Below, piece by piece: positions 26,648-37,036 of a stretch of DNA of 64,000 bases. Under the pieces are notes generated by a model. That model was given only the letters and a program-made list of their open reading frames with translations, was not told where the DNA came from and made no database searches. Both the position numbers and the translations under genes were made by a program. Each line of letters begins with the position of its first letter. The first letter of the stretch is position 1. This DNA is from a bacterium. Its GTDB lineage: Bacteria; Pseudomonadota; Gammaproteobacteria; UBA6186; Azoamicaceae. The stretch covers positions 62,001 to 126,000 of the forward strand of contig DAHXPC010000004.1 in the NCBI GenBank assembly GCA_027364575.1. The letters run 5' to 3'.

Positions 26648-26801
26648 TTTTATCCCCTGATCTTATCCCTTAAACCATCCTAGGTAATGTATACCCTAAG
26701 CTTAGCAGAATATATGTAAATTGGATAAATATATTGACCGGGGATTGTTCTAGTTTAATCTTCTGGTGTTAGTTATCCTAAAAAAGCGTGCAGCTGCTCC
26801 G

Positions 26802-27758
26802 TTAGATAGCCCCGCTTTCACAGGATAAGCGGATTTCTTTACCTAAAGTTAATGTGGCAGGGGTCCCTATAGGCATAGGATGGTTAATCAGCCCGTGTCC
26901 CATACCTGGAAATGAGATGACCGGGACCTGCAATTTTTCCGCAAATCGCCTGATCGCATAAGGGCAAAAATCGCTGCCATCTTTCTCTTTTTCGGGGATA
27001 AAATCGCCTAATATTAAAGCTTTGATACCTGTTAATATCCCGGCTTGGTATAAATGTTCCAAAGATCTATCTAAACGATAGCCGCGTTCTCTGACATCTT
27101 CTAAAAATAAAAATTTACCTTTGGTCTCAATTTGCCAATTGGTGCCAATACTATGTTCAACTAAACATAAATTGCCGCCGGTCATGGATGCGGTTATCGA
27201 TTGCGCGATGTTTGCCTGTATATTGAGCGGCGTTAAGGTATCGTAATTTAAAATTGGTTGGCCAAATATTAATTGTTGCATTTCGATGAGCGATGGCTCG
27301 TGTTTTTCAGGTTCATGAATAAATTGAAATAAACATTTTCCATGGATGGTTGGCCATCCCCATTTTTGGTTCATGAATATATGCAATGCGGTTATATCGC
27401 TAAAGCCGATAAATAATTTTGGCGTTTTTGGTGGGGGCAGTGGGTTTAGCAAAGGGATTAAACGGGAAGACCCGTAACCACCGCGCATACACCAAATGGC
27501 TTGGCTCTTTTCATTGCGACACGCCTCATAAAAATGGTTTGCCCGATATTCATCGGTATTGGCACAGAAAGGATCAGAGCCATTATCAATTAGCCATTGA
27601 GAGGTCTTCTTTAGTTCAGAAGGTAAGATAGGGTTAAGGCCAAGGCTTATTAAAAATTCCGCCGCTTGTTGTAAATCACCTGAGGTAAATCCAGCACTGG
27701 CTGGGGCGATGATTTCGACACTATCCCCTGGTTTTAAAGCGGCCCACGTTTTATTCAT
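26802..27758 (-). CDS. ldcA: LD-carboxypeptidase (peptidase family S66)
   Basis: This 318-residue cytoplasmic serine peptidase removes the terminal D-alanine from murein tetrapeptides during peptidoglycan recycling. The catalytic triad can be placed at Ser120 (LFIGFSDIT), Glu220 (FLFLEDVRERGYRLDR) and His288 (PGMGHGLINHP), spaced as in characterised LdcA. CMRGGYGSSRL (from residue 90) is the usual N-domain signature. Together with ampD in this window it completes two steps of muropeptide recycling. bamD lies downstream in the same direction, 14 bases away. Confidence 0.93.
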   Translation of the reverse strand: MNKTWAALKPGDSVEIIAPASAGFTSGDLQQAAEFLISLGLNPILPSELKKTSQWLIDNGSDPFCANTDEYRANHFYEACRNEKSQAIWCMRGGYGSSRLIPLLNPLPPPKTPKLFIGFSDITALHIFMNQKWGWPTIHGKCLFQFIHEPEKHEPSLIEMQQLIFGQPILNYDTLTPLNIQANIAQSITASMTGGNLCLVEHSIGTNWQIETKGKFLFLEDVRERGYRLDRSLEHLYQAGILTGIKALILGDFIPEKEKDGSDFCPYAIRRFAEKLQVPVISFPGMGHGLINHPMPIGTPATLTLGKEIRLSCESGAI

Positions 27759-27772
27759 ATTTTAATGCGTTT

Positions 27773-28546
27773 TTAGGGATGCAATTTTTTGGCATCTACA
27801 CTGTCTGGGAAATTAGTCTCTAATGTTTTTAATGCACTTTCAGCAAGTTGTTGCATACCTAAACGACGGTAGGAAACCACCATTGCAGAAAGTGCTTTGG
27901 GTACAACATCGGTATTTGCAAAATGTTTGACAATATAATTGGCTCTATTTGCTGCTGAAAGATAAGCACCGCGTTTTACGTAATATTCAACAATTTGTAT
28001 TTCATGATTGGCTAATTGATTGCGCAAGAAAACCATACGTTTTTTTGCATCAGCGGCATATTGGCTCTTTGGAAAACGGTCTACAACTTCTTTAAAAGCA
28101 TCGAAAGACTCTTGTGCGCTTGCAGGATCTCTGGCACTTTTATCGAGCGGAAAATATCGAAAGCTAAAGCTATAGTTTTGATCGAAGGTAATTAATCCTT
28201 TTAAGTAATAGGCATAATCAACCGTTGCATGATGCGGATTCATACGGATAAAGCGATCGGCAGCAGAAAGCGCTAATGCTGAATCATTTTGTTTATAATA
28301 CGCATGAATTAACCCAAGCTGGGCTTTATCCGAATATTCGCCATAGGGAAAACGGGCTTCTAACGCTTCAAAGTCTTTAGCGGCTTGTGTAAAATTTTCT
28401 TTGGACACATTTTTTTCAGCCCGTGCGTATATTTCTGAGGCAGACATACCCTTATAAATATCTTTATTATCGGTTTTACAGCCCGTTAACAATAGGGTAG
28501 CAAGTAAGGTTATCAGAATACGTGTATTAAACAATAGAAGCCCCAT
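27773..28546 (-). CDS. bamD: Outer membrane assembly lipoprotein BamD
   Basis: This 257-residue lipoprotein has a signal peptide ending in the lipobox LLTGC (Cys23), followed by TPR-like helices (for example NFTQAAKDFEALEARFPYG). BamD is the essential partner of BamA in inserting outer-membrane beta-barrel proteins, such as the autotransporter at 30962. It is divergent from rluD, the same arrangement as in many gammaproteobacteria, which supports the call. Confidence 0.95.
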   Translation of the reverse strand: MGLLLFNTRILITLLATLLLTGCKTDNKDIYKGMSASEIYARAEKNVSKENFTQAAKDFEALEARFPYGEYSDKAQLGLIHAYYKQNDSALALSAADRFIRMNPHHATVDYAYYLKGLITFDQNYSFSFRYFPLDKSARDPASAQESFDAFKEVVDRFPKSQYAADAKKRMVFLRNQLANHEIQIVEYYVKRGAYLSAANRANYIVKHFANTDVVPKALSAMVVSYRRLGMQQLAESALKTLETNFPDSVDAKKLHP

Positions 28547-28733
28547 TTACAATTAGCGTACAATTGCGTAAGTTTAACCGAAGATAGGTCTTGTCGCAAT
28601 TAATTGCGTTTTTCGCCATTAAGCGTTCTGTTTTAGGGGGTATTGGATTTAGTTTCTTAACTATCTCTAAAGTTGAGTGCTGTATATTTTTCTTGATTTT
28701 CATATAAGGTTAATGTAAGCTGGTTTTCGTACT

Positions 28734-29687
28734 ATGAGTGAACCCACTGAACACATTTTATTAGCAGCTGAAGTATCAGCAGAATTGTCTGGAAAACGAC
28801 TTGACCAGGCTATGGCTTTAGCGTTTCCGCAACATTCCCGTTCGCGTCTAAAAGACTTTATTGAAAAAAACCAAGTGACCGTCAATGGAAACTGTAAACG
28901 TCCGCGCGATAAAGTGCATGAAGGCGATCGGATTGAGGTGGATGCTTACATTGAGGTGGTGCTTGATTGGGTGGGTGAAGCGATTAACTTAGACATCATT
29001 TATGATGACGAGCATATCGTTGTGATAAATAAACCTGCCAATTTTGTGGTACATCCGGCAACGGGCAATAGACAGGGCACCTTAACGAACGCTTTACTGT
29101 ATCTCTATCCCAGCTTAAATCAAATTCCAAGGGCGGGGGTTGTACATCGATTAGACAAAGACACTACCGGCCTAATGGTGATTGCAAAATCTTTAGTGGC
29201 GCAAACAAAACTCGTCGCCCAATTACAAGCCAGAACCGTTAAGCGTGTGTATGAAACCGTGGTGTATGGCAGTGTGTTGTCTGGATCGACGGTGGATGCG
29301 CCAATGGGAAGAGATCCGCATGATAGGGTGAAGATGGCGGTTGTGGAAACCGGCAAGCGCGCAGTGACACATTATCGAGTGATTGAAAGGTTTAAAGCCC
29401 ATACCCATCTTAAAGTTCAGCTAGAAACAGGTCGAACACACCAAATTCGTGTCCATATGGCGCATGTTTATCATCCGATTATCGGGGACAAAGTCTATGG
29501 CGGGCGTTTGCGTTTACCCCCGAATTCCAGCGAAACATTACGGGACTGTCTAAGGACATTTCCAAGACAAGCATTGCATGCAAAAAGCTTAACCCTGATA
29601 CATCCGGCTACCAATGAAGAAATGAGTTGGGAAGTGCCGATCCCTAAGGATATGCAACAGCTATTAGAGACCCTTCGAGCTTCTTAA
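28734..29687 (+). CDS. rluD: 23S rRNA pseudouridine synthase
   Basis: This 317-residue protein has an N-terminal S4 RNA-binding domain (about 19-70) and an RluA-type catalytic domain. The catalytic Asp141 lies in the motif HRLDKDTTGLMV, and GRTHQIRVHM follows as expected. RluD makes pseudouridines in helix 69 of 23S rRNA and is important for ribosome function. Divergence from bamD favours RluD over RluA or RluC. Confidence 0.93.
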   Translation: MSEPTEHILLAAEVSAELSGKRLDQAMALAFPQHSRSRLKDFIEKNQVTVNGNCKRPRDKVHEGDRIEVDAYIEVVLDWVGEAINLDIIYDDEHIVVINKPANFVVHPATGNRQGTLTNALLYLYPSLNQIPRAGVVHRLDKDTTGLMVIAKSLVAQTKLVAQLQARTVKRVYETVVYGSVLSGSTVDAPMGRDPHDRVKMAVVETGKRAVTHYRVIERFKAHTHLKVQLETGRTHQIRVHMAHVYHPIIGDKVYGGRLRLPPNSSETLRDCLRTFPRQALHAKSLTLIHPATNEEMSWEVPIPKDMQQLLETLRAS

Positions 29688-29753
29688 CTTGACGTTCTGC
29701 AGCACAACCTCTTAAAATTAGCAAAATTTTGTAAATGCGATTATTGGTTTTAT

Positions 29754-30716
29754 ATGTGTCGAATAGTATGTCTTTTATGTTTAAGCCTATTTTCTTTTTT
29801 CCCGGCATGGGGTAATACAATCGATCAAGCCAATGCTAAAACGATAGGTATTAGCCAAATGGTGGAACATCCGGCCTTAGATGCCGTTCGCGAAGGGTTG
29901 TTTGCTGCTTTAAAAAAGCACGGCTATGAGCCAGATAAAAATTTAAAAGTTTATTATGAGAATGCACAAGGTAATATAGTCACCTCTACTCAAATTGCAA
30001 CAAAATTATTAAGCATACCTTTAGATGTGATTGTGGGCATTTCAACGTCTTCTGCGCAAACGGTCTTGTATGCGGCAAAACGGCAAAACAACACCGTGCC
30101 AATTGTGTTTGCCGCGGTGAATGATGCTAAAGCGGCAAAATTACAGCCGGGCGAGTCTCATTATCCGATTAGCGGCATTACCGATACGCCAAATTTAGAA
30201 GCGATTGTACGAATCATGCAAAAAATGCTCACCGTAAAAAAACTCGGATTTTTATATAATCCTTCTGAGCCCAATTCTGTTTCTACATTAAATAGCTTGA
30301 AAGCATTGGTCGAAAATAAGGGTATTCATCTTCACGCAGTGGCCATTTCTTCTACCAAAGATGTTGCCCAAGCCATGCAGAGTTTAATTGGTAAAGCAGA
30401 TGCTCTGTATCTTCCGCAAGACAATATGGTGGTTTCGGCCATTGAAACGGTAGTGAATATTGCCAACCAGCCAACTTCAGGACCCCTCGGTGCGTTACCG
30501 CTTTTTTGTAATGATCCGCTGTTGATAGAAAGAGGCGTTTTGGCAGCCGTTGGTTTTGATTATTATGAAATAGGAAAAGAAACCGGCGAAATGGTTGTAA
30601 AACTATTGAAGGGTGAAAAAATCAAAGATCTGCCTATGCATAATCCGGCAACCCTTAAAACGGTCATCAATAGTCCGTTGGCCGAAAAATTGAAATTAAT
30701 TATTCCAAAGTTGTAA
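29754..30716 (+). CDS. ABC-type substrate-binding protein (orphan), first copy
   Basis: This 320-residue protein has a signal peptide (CLLCLSLFSFFPAWG) and the ABC_sub_bind (DUF534-like) fold. It begins the mature part with TIGISQMVEHPALDAVREG and contains VIVGISTSSAQTVLYAAK, IVFAAVNDAKAAKL and GFDYYEIGKETGEM, all typical of the family. Members usually partner an ABC permease and ATPase for small solutes such as amino-acid-like compounds, but neither gene is adjacent. A more diverged paralogue lies at 33323. The ligand is unknown. Confidence 0.85.
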   Translation: MCRIVCLLCLSLFSFFPAWGNTIDQANAKTIGISQMVEHPALDAVREGLFAALKKHGYEPDKNLKVYYENAQGNIVTSTQIATKLLSIPLDVIVGISTSSAQTVLYAAKRQNNTVPIVFAAVNDAKAAKLQPGESHYPISGITDTPNLEAIVRIMQKMLTVKKLGFLYNPSEPNSVSTLNSLKALVENKGIHLHAVAISSTKDVAQAMQSLIGKADALYLPQDNMVVSAIETVVNIANQPTSGPLGALPLFCNDPLLIERGVLAAVGFDYYEIGKETGEMVVKLLKGEKIKDLPMHNPATLKTVINSPLAEKLKLIIPKL

Positions 30717-30961
30717 ATACATATTATCAAAAATCATTTTTATGTGATCTATTCCATAAGCCTCCGTCTGATTTCACGCTGCTTTGCAGCTATCCACTGG
30801 CTCTTCGTTTTCGTCATTTGTGGCTTTCCTTGGCTCATCCTTAGAAAAGGAGGGATAAGGAAATAGTCATAATTGTCTACTATAAATAATATAAATGCGT
30901 AAAGCTTTACCGTGCCATTGATAGTGGCTGGATGTCATTATTTGTTGTAAAGGAATACCCA

Positions 30962-32977
30962 ATGAAACAGCATTCTTTTTCTGTCTTAGCCTTAATTGCT
31001 TTCAGTTTATGCCCATTAGCGGCACACGGTGCCCCAGGTGCCCTAACAGATTTTGGAACTTTAAATAATGGCGCTTCCTCTTATGCTTATGGCATCAATA
31101 GTGATGGCAGCGTGGTAGTGGGGCAGGCTTTTGATGGACAAGCTAATATTAATTGTGCTTTCCGCTGGGCTCAAGCCGAGGGAATGGTAAGCCTCGGGAC
31201 ACTACCGGGCGGCGTTTCCTCTCAAGCGAATGGCGTTAATAGTGATGGTAGCGTGGTGGTGGGACAGTCTTATGATGGCGTAGCGAATGCCAATCGCGCT
31301 TTTCGCTGGACGCAAGCAGGGGGAATGGTAAATCTGGGTATGCTACCGGGCAGCACCGCCTCTCAAGCTTACGGCGTTAATAGTGATGGCAACGTGGTGG
31401 TGGGGCATACTTATAATGCTGGTAATGCTGGTAACCATCAGGCTTTTCGCTGGACCCCAGCAGGGGGAATGGTAAATCTGGGGACACTACCGGGTGGCGC
31501 TGCCGCTATAGCTTATGGCGTTAATAATGATGGTAGCGTGGTGGTGGGGCAGTCTACTGCTGATGGCGGAGATTCTAACAAAGCTTTTCGCTGGACCTCA
31601 GCAGGGGGAATGGTAAGCCTTGGGACACTACCGGGTGGTGTTAGTTCTACAGCGAATGGCGTTAATAGTGATGGTAGCGTGGTGGTGGGGCGGGCCGTTG
31701 ATGGGTTTAATTTCATTCGCGCTTTTCGCTGGACGCAAGCAAGCGGAATGGTAAACCTGGGGACATTACCGGGTGGTCACGACTCTCAAGCGAATGGCGC
31801 TAATAATGATGGCAGCGTGGTGGTTGGGTCGGTCATGGATGAGCATTATCGCAGTCACGCCTTTCGCTGGACGCAAACAGGGGGACTACAAACGGTTGAC
31901 GATTGGTTAAGAGCCAATGGTGTCATCGTTCCAGCGGATATTACCTCTGAAGCTAAAGCTGTCAATGTCGATGGCTCTATTGTGGTAGGGCAGCTAGCGA
32001 ATCAGCATGCCTTTATTGCACGAGTCAGTACCACAGGAAGTGGATTAATAACGCTCGCAGATTTACAGCAAAGTTTACTAAGTATCACTCCTATTCCTAC
32101 AGCTGCAATGCAGATAACCAGTACTATATTGCATGGAGCTAATGGGAACCCATTGTCTAAATTATTAGAAAATGAGCAAAAGACAGGCATGTGGATCGGG
32201 GGAGACTGGGGTAAAATGGCTTCGCAATCTGAGGGTGGCTTAGCAGAAGTAGGTGCTGCCTATCGGTTGTTGCCAGGTCTACAAGCTCAACTAGGATTAG
32301 GCAAAACTCGAGAACGTCAAGCGCTCGCATTGGGTGGACGGGCGAGTTCAACCGGTCAATATGTGGTAGCGGAACTGATTAACCATTTACCGATTAAAAA
32401 CCTTTTTGTAATTGTGAGTGCTATTCACCACTGGAGTGATTTTAATATTTCTAGAGGATATATCAATGCGGGTAATCCTGATAGTTCTAAAGCCAAAACT
32501 CGGGCTAAAAGTCCTGCTTTTAGAGCACGTTTAGAATGGAAAGAAGGGATCCAGGCTCGGGCATTACGACTTTCGCCTTATGCAGAACTGAGTGCACAAT
32601 ATACGCATGTGAAAGGGTATACAGAAAATGGTGGGGGATTTCCAGCCCGGTTTAATGGCGTAAGCATCGCTACCCGCAATGCGCGTTTAGGGATCAAAAG
32701 CCGATTACCTATCAATCATGACAAAACATCTATTGTCGCCAGTGTTGAGGGCATACATAGTTTTTATCAAAAGCAAACACACGCTCGAGGTCAAGTGCTA
32801 GGCCTTTTTGCATTTGACTTAGCATCGCCGATAAGCACGCATCGCACTTGGGTACGAGGCTCATTGGGGATGGATCATAAAGTAGGACCTGGCACCGTAT
32901 CATTGGCTGTCAATGCGACCACTAAAGGACAAGAGGCACCCTTTTGGTTAGCCGCTTTTTATCGCTGGGCATTTTAG
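30962..32977 (+). CDS. Autotransporter with HAF repeats
   Basis: This protein of about 671 residues starts at ATG 30962, preceded by AAAGGAA; an earlier ATG at 30932 is less likely. A signal peptide (SVLALIAFSLCPLAAHGA) is followed by a passenger of six full HAF-type repeats and a degenerate seventh, each about 43 residues with the motif GVNSDGSVVVGQ and AFRWTQAGGMVNLGTLPGG. The final 270 residues form an autotransporter beta-barrel ending in a terminal Phe (FYRWAF), the usual signal for Bam-dependent insertion. The passenger is predicted on the cell surface. The repeats are similar at DNA level too, so repeat number could vary between strains. Confidence 0.85.
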   Translation: MKQHSFSVLALIAFSLCPLAAHGAPGALTDFGTLNNGASSYAYGINSDGSVVVGQAFDGQANINCAFRWAQAEGMVSLGTLPGGVSSQANGVNSDGSVVVGQSYDGVANANRAFRWTQAGGMVNLGMLPGSTASQAYGVNSDGNVVVGHTYNAGNAGNHQAFRWTPAGGMVNLGTLPGGAAAIAYGVNNDGSVVVGQSTADGGDSNKAFRWTSAGGMVSLGTLPGGVSSTANGVNSDGSVVVGRAVDGFNFIRAFRWTQASGMVNLGTLPGGHDSQANGANNDGSVVVGSVMDEHYRSHAFRWTQTGGLQTVDDWLRANGVIVPADITSEAKAVNVDGSIVVGQLANQHAFIARVSTTGSGLITLADLQQSLLSITPIPTAAMQITSTILHGANGNPLSKLLENEQKTGMWIGGDWGKMASQSEGGLAEVGAAYRLLPGLQAQLGLGKTRERQALALGGRASSTGQYVVAELINHLPIKNLFVIVSAIHHWSDFNISRGYINAGNPDSSKAKTRAKSPAFRARLEWKEGIQARALRLSPYAELSAQYTHVKGYTENGGGFPARFNGVSIATRNARLGIKSRLPINHDKTSIVASVEGIHSFYQKQTHARGQVLGLFAFDLASPISTHRTWVRGSLGMDHKVGPGTVSLAVNATTKGQEAPFWLAAFYRWAF

Positions 32978-33322
32978 GCGTTAAAAATATTAGGCCTTTT
33001 AATGAAACAAGGGTAGCGTATCAACCACTGGATAGACACGGATAGATGATTTTTCTTGACATCTATTGTGTGACAAGATACGCTCCTTTTTATGAAATCT
33101 ACAAAAAATACACTGAATAGAAAATTTGGATGGCGTTGGTAATACACCCAATGTGCCTATTTTCTCCCGTGTAAAAAATATTTAAGGATTTCGAAATGTT
33201 ACCATTCAATACTTTCCTTTATCAAAACCTATCTTTAAAAACATACAATGGCTATCGTTGGCAAAGCTATTTTTGTTTAGTTAAATTTTTCTTTTTTCAA
33301 AAATGATCTGAAGGGTTTTAGG
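32978..33322. other. Intergenic stretch, no gene seen
   Basis: These 345 AT-rich bases lie between the autotransporter and the second substrate-binding protein. GCGTATC near 33017 and GATACGC near 33076 form the arms of a widely spaced inverted repeat. No convincing reading frame is present. Confidence 0.4.
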
Positions 33323-34300
33323 ATGTTTAAAATAGCTTTAAAACTGGTTTTTGTTCTGTTATCTAGCGTTGAGATTTGCTATGGATTGGGAGATGCTCAA
33401 CCAGAAGCAAAGAAAATTACTATTGGTATCTTAATGCCGATTGAACACGCAGCCATTCGCGAGATTGTCGCAGGGTTTACAGAAAAAGTGCATGAACAAT
33501 ATCCGCAAGTGGTTTTTAATGAACAGGGGGCACAAGGGGATATTAAATTACAAAGAAATATCCTCGAACTTTTTGTCGGACAAGGTGTCGATTTGGTGGT
33601 GCCCATTGGTACCAGTGCAACACAGATGGCCTTAGCCGTTGTTAAACATCAACCGATTGTCAGTCTTGCAGGTATTTATGCCGAAAGCGAACGCCAAAAA
33701 CGAATTCCCCTGAATATCACTGGAGTGTTAGATGAAATTGGTGGAAAAAATAAACTGGATTTTATTCGTGAAATTCTGCCAGGGATCAAAAATGTAAGTT
33801 TGATTTTTCATAGTGGCAATGAGAAAAATCATCAGGAAGTCGCGGAAATTATTGCCTATGGAAAAAAGATAGATATCAGGATCGAAATAAAAAGTATTCA
33901 AACCTTTTCTGAATTGAAAGCCGCGACAGAATCGATAAGCAATGACAGCCAAGCAATATTAATTTTAAAAGATCATTTGTTGGCAAGCGGCATTCGAATG
34001 TTAGTCTCAATTGCTGCAGAACGTGCCATCCCCTTAATTACCTCCGATGAAGGAACCGTTCAAATAGGTGCCACGATTGCACTCGGTGTGTCTGAACGCA
34101 TGATAGGCGAAGAGGGCGGCAGATTAGCCATAAAAGTATTACAAGGGCATTCGATGGAAAAGCTTCCTATGTTGGACATACAAGAACTGGCTGTATTTTA
34201 TAATAAAGAGGCTTGTCGGCAAAAGCACATCGATTTAACAAAAATTCAAGCGTATGCGGCTAAACATAAATATCGGCTGAATCCTGTATCTGGTACCTAA
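33323..34300 (+). CDS. ABC-type substrate-binding protein (orphan), second copy
   Basis: This 325-residue protein has a signal peptide (LKLVFVLLSSVEICYG) and the same fold as the product of 29754 (compare TIGILMPIEHAAIREIVAGF and LVVPIGTSATQMALAVVK). Again no permease or ATPase lies beside it. Its last two residues (Gly-Thr) and its stop codon fall in a short repeat that also ends the ankyrin gene at 44490. The two substrate-binding genes flank the autotransporter. The ligand is unknown. Confidence 0.82.
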   Translation: MFKIALKLVFVLLSSVEICYGLGDAQPEAKKITIGILMPIEHAAIREIVAGFTEKVHEQYPQVVFNEQGAQGDIKLQRNILELFVGQGVDLVVPIGTSATQMALAVVKHQPIVSLAGIYAESERQKRIPLNITGVLDEIGGKNKLDFIREILPGIKNVSLIFHSGNEKNHQEVAEIIAYGKKIDIRIEIKSIQTFSELKAATESISNDSQAILILKDHLLASGIRMLVSIAAERAIPLITSDEGTVQIGATIALGVSERMIGEEGGRLAIKVLQGHSMEKLPMLDIQELAVFYNKEACRQKHIDLTKIQAYAAKHKYRLNPVSGT

Positions 34301-34326
34301 TGAGAGTAGATTGGTGCGAGGCACCA
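34291..34326. repeat. Short hairpin repeat at a gene end, copy 1
   Basis: The sequence tggtacctaatgagagtag is followed by ttggtgcgaggcacca. A close relative lies at 44480-44515. In both places the element provides the Gly-Thr codons and TAA stop of the upstream gene. GGTGC and GCACC can pair as a hairpin. Confidence 0.6.
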
Positions 34327-34454
34327 TATTAGCCTTTGCTCTTTAGGGCAAGTTCGCTAAACTGTGTGATTACAGAACAGCAGTCCCCACTCTAGAGCCC
34401 TTCAATAGGAAATTTGGAAAGGGAAATAAGGGCACCGTAATACGAGGATTAAAA

Positions 34455-36494
34455 ATGAAAGTTAGCGAACATTGGCTAAGAAGCTTTGTCGATCCAAAGG
34501 CTTCTATGACCGAATTGGCCGATCAATTAACCCATATGGGGATAGAAGTTGAGCATCTAGCGCTTGGAACGATTGATAAGCCACAAGCGGTGATGACCCT
34601 TAAAATACCTCCTAATCGGGGAGATTGTTTAAGTATGGAAGGGATCGCAAGAGAACTTTCTATGGCAAATGATCTACGCTACCAACCGAGTAAAACTGTA
34701 GCGCCACCGGCGACCATTTCCAATACCTGTGCCGTGCGCATAGAAGCGCCTGAGCTTTGCCCTCGATATTTAGGGTGCGTTATCAAGGGTATCAATAACG
34801 CGGGTGCTGCGCCACTTTGGCTAACAGAACGCTTAGAATTGGCAGGCGTAAGAAGTATTTCTATTGTCATCGATATTCTTAATTATGTGATGTTCGAATT
34901 GGGTCAACCGTTGCATGCCTTTGATTTGCATGCATTAGATTCTGAAATTGTGGTGCGAAAATCTAAACAGGGCGAAAAAATACAATTGCTGAATGAGCAA
35001 GAAATTGAATTGGATGAAAAAACATTGGTGATTGCCGATAAAACTCGGGCACATGCAATTGCAGGCGTCATGGGCGGGCTACAGTCTAGCGTTACCGATA
35101 AAACCGTGGATGTCTTTATCGAAAGTGCCTATTTTGACCCCGTCGCCATTCGTTTGTCGGCACAACGGTATGGGATAAAAACAGATGCTTCCTACCGTTT
35201 TGAACGAGGCGTTGATCCAAACTTACCCAGACGTGCATTAGAACGTACGATTCAGCTTATTGTAGAAATAGCCGGTGGTCAGGCCGGTTCTATTGTCGAA
35301 GAAAAAAATACGATTCATCTGCCGGCTGAGCCCGTTATCTTTTTAAGGAAAGAACGTATTGTAAAAATGTTAGGGATAACGTTAACCGATACAGAAATTT
35401 TAAATTTTTTAGCGCATTTACAAATGCGGGTCGACAGCAAGCCTGAGGGCTTTACCGTTTGGCCACCGAGTTTTAGGCAAGATATTCTACTGGAAGTAGA
35501 TTTGATAGAAGAAATTGCTAGGCTATATGGTTTTCATCAATTACCCACGGAAAAATTAAGGGGAGAAAGAGAATTTTTCCCGATACCAGAAACAACCATT
35601 CCGTCGATAAGATTTAAAGAAATGTTAGTAGGTAGAGGGTTTTCAGAAGCCATTACCTATAGTTTTATTGATCCAAAACTTACTGAAATTTTTGAATTTT
35701 CTTCTGCGCCGCTTATACTGAGTAATCCCATTAGCACCGATATGGCGGCTATGCGTATTAGTTTATGGCCTGGATTATTGCAGGCGGTACAATATAATCA
35801 ACGCAGGCAATTAATGCGAGCGCGCTTTTTTGAAATGGGCACTTGTTTTTTAAGCGATCCTTCCCAAATCATTGAAAAAGAAATGTTGGCAGGGATCTGT
35901 GGTGGCACCGTGTATCAAGAGCAATGGGGGGCCCCGCAACGTCTGCACGATTATTATGATATCAAGCAGGATGTCGAAGCATTGCTAGCCTTAACTGGCA
36001 GTGATTATCATTTTCAAAAAGGGGAACATCCAGCGCTGCATCCTGGGCAGACTGCCCACATTGTCCAGAGTAATCAAATCATTGGATATTTAGGGGCATT
36101 ACATCCCCGATTGGTTAAAGCCTTTGAATTAGAAGGGCCGATATTTGTATTTGAAATAGACATGGCAGGCTTAAGGAAAGGGACACTGCCTAAGTTTATA
36201 GCTCTGTCTAAATACCCAGCAATTAGACGGGATATTGCCGTTATCGTCGATAAAGAGATCGTTGCCGATGCACTTAAATTAGCGATTGTCAGCTGTGCCG
36301 GACCCTTTTTGCAAAATGTTGCTTTTTTTGATGTGTATCAAGGCAAGGGAATCGAAAAAACGCAAAAAAGTATGGCCATTAGCTTGATTTTACAGCATCC
36401 ATCGCGCACGCTAGTAGAAGAGGAAGTGAATGCGATTATTAAAGAAGTGCTTTCCACGTTGACTAGGCAATTTCAGGCGACTTTAAGGGAATGA
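34455..36494 (+). CDS. pheT: Phenylalanyl-tRNA synthetase beta chain lacking the B2 (tRNA-binding/OB) domain
   Basis: This 679-residue protein is clearly PheT: N-terminal [14 protein letters not shown], then [44 protein letters not shown], and a C-terminal anticodon-binding-like FDX domain. Bacterial PheT is usually about 790-800 residues. The roughly 110 residues of the EMAPII/OB-fold domain that normally follow GLEVD-like sequence are missing: [21 protein letters not shown] passes directly into the PPNRGDCL segment. The frame is otherwise intact. Upstream is a substrate-binding protein instead of pheS; ihfA follows after 4 bases as in other gammaproteobacteria. The product should still pair with PheS to charge tRNA-Phe if this is the only copy. 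Confidence 0.9.
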   Translation: MKVSEHWLRSFVDPKASMTELADQLTHMGIEVEHLALGTIDKPQAVMTLKIPPNRGDCLSMEGIARELSMANDLRYQPSKTVAPPATISNTCAVRIEAPELCPRYLGCVIKGINNAGAAPLWLTERLELAGVRSISIVIDILNYVMFELGQPLHAFDLHALDSEIVVRKSKQGEKIQLLNEQEIELDEKTLVIADKTRAHAIAGVMGGLQSSVTDKTVDVFIESAYFDPVAIRLSAQRYGIKTDASYRFERGVDPNLPRRALERTIQLIVEIAGGQAGSIVEEKNTIHLPAEPVIFLRKERIVKMLGITLTDTEILNFLAHLQMRVDSKPEGFTVWPPSFRQDILLEVDLIEEIARLYGFHQLPTEKLRGEREFFPIPETTIPSIRFKEMLVGRGFSEAITYSFIDPKLTEIFEFSSAPLILSNPISTDMAAMRISLWPGLLQAVQYNQRRQLMRARFFEMGTCFLSDPSQIIEKEMLAGICGGTVYQEQWGAPQRLHDYYDIKQDVEALLALTGSDYHFQKGEHPALHPGQTAHIVQSNQIIGYLGALHPRLVKAFELEGPIFVFEIDMAGLRKGTLPKFIALSKYPAIRRDIAVIVDKEIVADALKLAIVSCAGPFLQNVAFFDVYQGKGIEKTQKSMAISLILQHPSRTLVEEEVNAIIKEVLSTLTRQFQATLRE

Positions 36495-36498
36495 ACTC

Positions 36499-36825
36499 AT
36501 GACTACCACGCTGACGAAAGCTGAGCTTTCTGAAGGATTACAAAAAGAGCTAGGCCATACCAAGCTAGTTGCAAAAAATATTGTCGATGACGTATTTGAA
36601 GCGATTCGGACCAGCCTAGAAAGCGGAGTTTCGGTAAAGCTTTCTAGTTTTGGTAATTTCGAATTACGGGATAAAAAGGCTCGTCCCGGACGAAATCCCA
36701 AAACGGGCGAACCCAAACTGATCAATGCGAGGAGGGTCGTCACCTTTAAAGCGGGGCAAAAACTGAAAGATAAAGTGCAAGAATATCCGGGTCAGGAACA
36801 GCCAATTGATACGCTGCCCGCATAG
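36499..36825 (+). CDS. ihfA: Integration host factor alpha subunit
   Basis: This 108-residue DNA-bending protein of the HU/IHF family has the beta-arm [18 protein letters not shown]. It resembles IhfA rather than HU by its position directly after pheT (4-base gap) and by the opening [16 protein letters not shown]. It forms a heterodimer with IhfB and shapes promoters, recombination sites and replication complexes. A C-terminal tail of about 10 residues extends beyond the usual length. Confidence 0.93.
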   Translation: MTTTLTKAELSEGLQKELGHTKLVAKNIVDDVFEAIRTSLESGVSVKLSSFGNFELRDKKARPGRNPKTGEPKLINARRVVTFKAGQKLKDKVQEYPGQEQPIDTLPA

Positions 36826-36868
36826 ATCATTCCCAACCCACCTGTTCTAGTGTTATTATCCAGTCCTT

Positions 36869-36946
<78 letters not shown>

Positions 36947-37036
36947 TATAGCCAAAATAATAAGCAACAAGCTTTAAGTCATATGCCCATTCGGCAAAAT
37001 GAATAAAGCGTTTGCAATCAGCATGAGGTATTAGTC

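Noticed and set aside
31060..32030. Regular repeats considered as a non-coding array
   Set aside because: They are in frame, begin after a signal peptide and encode HAF repeats of an autotransporter.
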